Assembly: GCA_031266295.1 (NCBI GenBank)
Contig: JAISBH010000236.1
Coordinates: 1-7,453 of the forward strand
DNA length: 7,453 nucleotides
DNA from: Oscillospiraceae bacterium
GTDB taxonomy: Bacteria; Bacillota; Clostridia; Christensenellales; Aristaeellaceae
Direction: 5' to 3'
In this document: positions 5,429 to 7,453 of the stretch, piece after piece
Position numbering within the stretch: the first letter of the stretch is position 1
Layout of the letters: every line of letters begins with the position of its first letter
Notes under the pieces: model-generated
Told to the model about the DNA's origin: nothing
The model's database searches: none
What the model saw: the letters and a program-made list of their open reading frames with translations, nothing else
Position numbers and translations under genes: made by a program

Positions 5429-6517
5429 ATGGCTAAGTTATTGATGAAGGGGAACGAGGCGATCGCGGAGGCGGCCATCCGCGCCGGATGCCGCTATTTC
5501 TTCGGCTATCCCATCACGCCGCAGAATCATATTCCCGAATATATGTCCAAGCGTATGCCCCAGGTAGGAGGCACGTTCCTGCAGGCGGAGAGCGAGGTTT
5601 CAGCGATCAACATGGTCTACGGTGCGTCGGGAGCTGGCGCGAGGGTGATGACCAGCTCGTCCGGCCCGGGTATCAGCCTGAAGCAGGAGGGGATCAGCTA
5701 TCTGGTCGGGGCGCAGCTGCCATGCGTGATCGTGAATATCATGCGCGGCGGACCGGGGTTAGGTTCGATCCAGCCGTCGCAAGGGGATTATTACCAGGCG
5801 ACGCGGGGCGGCGGTCACGGTGATTATCGGATACCGGTGTTCGCGCCGTCGTCGGTAGGCGAGGCTGTCACGCTGACTCAGAAGGCGTTCGACATAGCGG
5901 ACAAATACCGCTCGCCAGTAATCGTACTGGGTGATGGTATGATCGGTCAGATGATGGAGCCGGTCGACCTGCCGGATTCTACTGAGATCAACAGCGTGGA
6001 TAAACCATGGGCGGCTGTCGGCTGGGACGGAGCGCGTCCTCGCGCGATAATCAATTCCCTCTATATCGATCCCTCCGTGCTAGAGCAGCACAACATCATG
6101 CTTCAAGAGAAGTTCGCGCAGATCGAGTCCGCCGAAATAGATTATGGCGCGGAGTTGGTCGACGACGCTGATCTGGTGATAGTCGCGTACGGCACAGTCG
6201 CGCGCATTGCACGCAGCGCTATACGCATGGCGCGTGCCGAAGGTATCAAGGCAGGGATGATCCGCCCGGTCACGCTATGGCCGTTCCCGTCCGATCCGAT
6301 CGCCAAAGCTGCTGAAACGACGAAGGCGTTCCTCACGGTTGAGATGAGCGCCGGGCAGATGATCGACGACGTGAGGCTGGCCGTTGCGGGACGCAAACCA
6401 GTCCTATTCTATGGGCGTACAGGCGGTATGGTGCCTGCGGTTCGCGACGTGCTTCATCAGATACGCATAGCCGCGGGAGCAGTCGATCCGCGCAATCCGA
6501 TAGAGGAGGCGATATAA
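5429..6517 (+). CDS. vorB: 2-oxoacid:ferredoxin oxidoreductase alpha subunit (VorB-like)
   Basis: This 362-residue cytosolic subunit supplies the pyrimidine-binding side of the thiamine pyrophosphate site. Visible features are the N-terminal KGNEAIAEAAIRAGCRYFFG segment, the signature GYPITPQ (26-32), the LQAESEVSAINMVYGASGAGAR segment with the conserved glutamates, TSSSGPGISLKQEG, and a C-terminal domain with VAYGTVARIARSA, IRPVTLWPFP and YGRTGGMVP. Length and motif order match the standalone alpha subunits often named VorB (2-ketoisovalerate type) in clostridia; the closely related KorA (2-oxoglutarate) is the alternative. AGGAG at 5417-5421, overlapping the ferredoxin stop, lies 7 bases before the ATG. 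The stop overlaps the beta-subunit start by one base (TAATG), which suggests translational coupling. The enzyme class is sure; substrate specificity is not. Confidence 0.88.
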   Translation: MAKLLMKGNEAIAEAAIRAGCRYFFGYPITPQNHIPEYMSKRMPQVGGTFLQAESEVSAINMVYGASGAGARVMTSSSGPGISLKQEGISYLVGAQLPCVIVNIMRGGPGLGSIQPSQGDYYQATRGGGHGDYRIPVFAPSSVGEAVTLTQKAFDIADKYRSPVIVLGDGMIGQMMEPVDLPDSTEINSVDKPWAAVGWDGARPRAIINSLYIDPSVLEQHNIMLQEKFAQIESAEIDYGAELVDDADLVIVAYGTVARIARSAIRMARAEGIKAGMIRPVTLWPFPSDPIAKAAETTKAFLTVEMSAGQMIDDVRLAVAGRKPVLFYGRTGGMVPAVRDVLHQIRIAAGAVDPRNPIEEAI

Positions 6518-7266
6518 TGGCGGTCGTGTTTCAGAAGCCCAAGTCCCTGACCGACGACATACTGACATACTGTCCCGGCTGTACCCACGGCATTATCCAC
6601 CGGTTGGTCGCCGAGGCTATCGACGATCTGGGCGTTCAAGACAAGACGATAGGCGTTGCGCCGGTCGGCTGCGCGGTGTTTGCGTATAACTTCTTCGCGG
6701 TGGATATGATGCAGGCCGCGCATGGCCGCGCCCCTGCAGTCGCGACCGGGATAAAGCGCGTTCATCCGGATAACGTCGTATTTACGTATCAGGGCGACGG
6801 CGACTTAGCCTCTATCGGCATGGCTGAGATCATGCACGCGGCAGGGCGTGGCGAAAAGATCACCACAATATTCGTCAACAACGCCATATATGGCATGACC
6901 GGCGGCCAGATGGCCCCTACCACGCTCATCGGACAGGTGACCACCACCTCCCCCTATGGCCGCAAGGAAGAACTGTGCGGTAAACCCATCCGCATGAGCG
7001 AGCTGCTCGCGCAGATGGATGGCTCGACGTACGTCGCGCGCGTATCTGTACACGACCCGAAGCATGTCTTGGACGCGAAGAAGGCCATACGCAAGGCGTT
7101 CGAGACACAGCTCAGCGGCGCGGGATTCTCAATGGTCGAGCTGCTCTCGACGTGCCCGACTAACTGGGGTATGACGCCGTCAGAATCGCTCAAGTGGGTC
7201 GCGTCCGATATGATACCCTACTATCCTCTAGGAGTCTACAAGGACTCGGCAAAGGGGGCGGCGTAA
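6517..7266 (+). CDS. 2-oxoacid:ferredoxin oxidoreductase beta subunit (TPP-binding)
   Basis: This 249-residue subunit binds thiamine pyrophosphate and the proximal iron-sulfur cluster. It has C19-P-G-C22 near the N-terminus and further cysteines, including C52 in APVGC, as likely cluster ligands. HGRAPAVATGIKRVHPD follows, then the TPP/Mg motif GDGD (93-96) ending at N121-N122, and YGMTGGQMAPTT. The complex converts 2-oxoacid, CoA and oxidised ferredoxin to acyl-CoA, CO2 and reduced ferredoxin. The ATG overlaps the alpha stop by one base, and GAGGAGG at 6503-6509 inside the alpha gene lies 7 bases upstream. The stop again overlaps the gamma start as TAATG, so equal subunit production is likely. 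Family names include KorB and VorA-type; I leave the symbol open because naming differs between sources. Confidence 0.9.
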   Translation: MAVVFQKPKSLTDDILTYCPGCTHGIIHRLVAEAIDDLGVQDKTIGVAPVGCAVFAYNFFAVDMMQAAHGRAPAVATGIKRVHPDNVVFTYQGDGDLASIGMAEIMHAAGRGEKITTIFVNNAIYGMTGGQMAPTTLIGQVTTTSPYGRKEELCGKPIRMSELLAQMDGSTYVARVSVHDPKHVLDAKKAIRKAFETQLSGAGFSMVELLSTCPTNWGMTPSESLKWVASDMIPYYPLGVYKDSAKGAA

Positions 7267-7453
7267 TGGAAAAACGCATATTGATCGCGGGGTTCGGCGG
7301 TCAGGGTGTGCTGCTGATGGGGCAGCTGCTCAGCAAGGCGGGTATGCATGAGGATATGGAGGTTTGCTGGATGCCGTCGTACGGTCCGGAGATGCGCGGC
7401 GGCGAGGCGAACTGCGGCGTGATTCTCGCGGATGAACCGATCGGCTCGCCGCT
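7266..7453 (+). CDS. 2-oxoacid:ferredoxin oxidoreductase gamma subunit (3' end outside window)
   Basis: The first 62 residues of the gamma subunit are visible before the right edge cuts the frame. The glycine-rich start ILIAGFGGQGVLLMGQLLSKAG and the later SYGPEMRGGEANCGVIL are hallmarks of the POR/KOR/VOR gamma domain, usually about 180 residues, which completes the heterotetramer. The ATG shares its A with the beta stop (TAATG), and GGGGG at 7254-7258 lies 7 bases upstream. This gives the order delta-alpha-beta-gamma. Further operon genes may follow outside the window. Confidence 0.9.
   Translation, partial: MEKRILIAGFGGQGVLLMGQLLSKAGMHEDMEVCWMPSYGPEMRGGEANCGVILADEPIGSP

Overview
The window looks like a chromosomal segment of an anaerobic, Clostridia-type Firmicute with a moderately high GC content. 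The reasons are a ferredoxin-linked 2-oxoacid oxidoreductase operon, strong GGAGG-type ribosome binding sites, two good housekeeping-type promoters, and an intergenic region packed with short GC-rich palindromes of the kind scattered through clostridial genomes. No rRNA, tRNA, CRISPR array or autonomous transposase gene was found. The assignment to Clostridia is inference from gene content.

Left part (1-2298, plus strand, accessory in character). A gene open at the left edge encodes a GNAT acetyltransferase domain joined in frame to a nucleotidyltransferase domain carrying the GS...DxD signature. A very short ORF with a good ribosome binding site follows, then a class I SAM-dependent methyltransferase starting at TTG. 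Directly after its stop codon lies a coding-like stretch without a start codon, probably a gene remnant. A 12-bp hairpin then separates the methyltransferase from the convergent gene.

Middle (2296-4473). A nucleoside phosphorylase (PNP/UDP family) runs on the minus strand. It is divergent from a plus-strand uroporphyrinogen decarboxylase-superfamily protein that has the H-x-C...C pattern of corrinoid/CoM-type methyltransferases. The 261-bp gap between them holds a strong plus-strand promoter and an operator-like dyad.

Intergenic region (4474-5211). These 738 bases have no convincing gene. They hold many hairpins, GC-rich palindromic repeats, and a possible non-autonomous element bounded by 12-bp perfect inverted repeats and a 9-bp direct repeat (11 of 12 bases if one mismatch is allowed).

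Right part (5126-7453, plus strand). A clear promoter drives a tight operon: a dicluster ferredoxin delta subunit, the alpha subunit (VorB-like), the TPP-binding beta subunit, and the start of the gamma subunit, which is cut by the window edge. Together they form a four-subunit 2-oxoacid:ferredoxin oxidoreductase that oxidatively decarboxylates a 2-oxoacid to an acyl-CoA and reduces ferredoxin. The branched-chain (VOR) versus 2-oxoglutarate (KOR) substrate cannot be settled from sequence reading alone.

I do not see a clearly new multi-gene system. The most interesting items are the candidate MITE-like element, the acetyltransferase-nucleotidyltransferase fusion, the orphan MtaA-like protein and the gene remnant.
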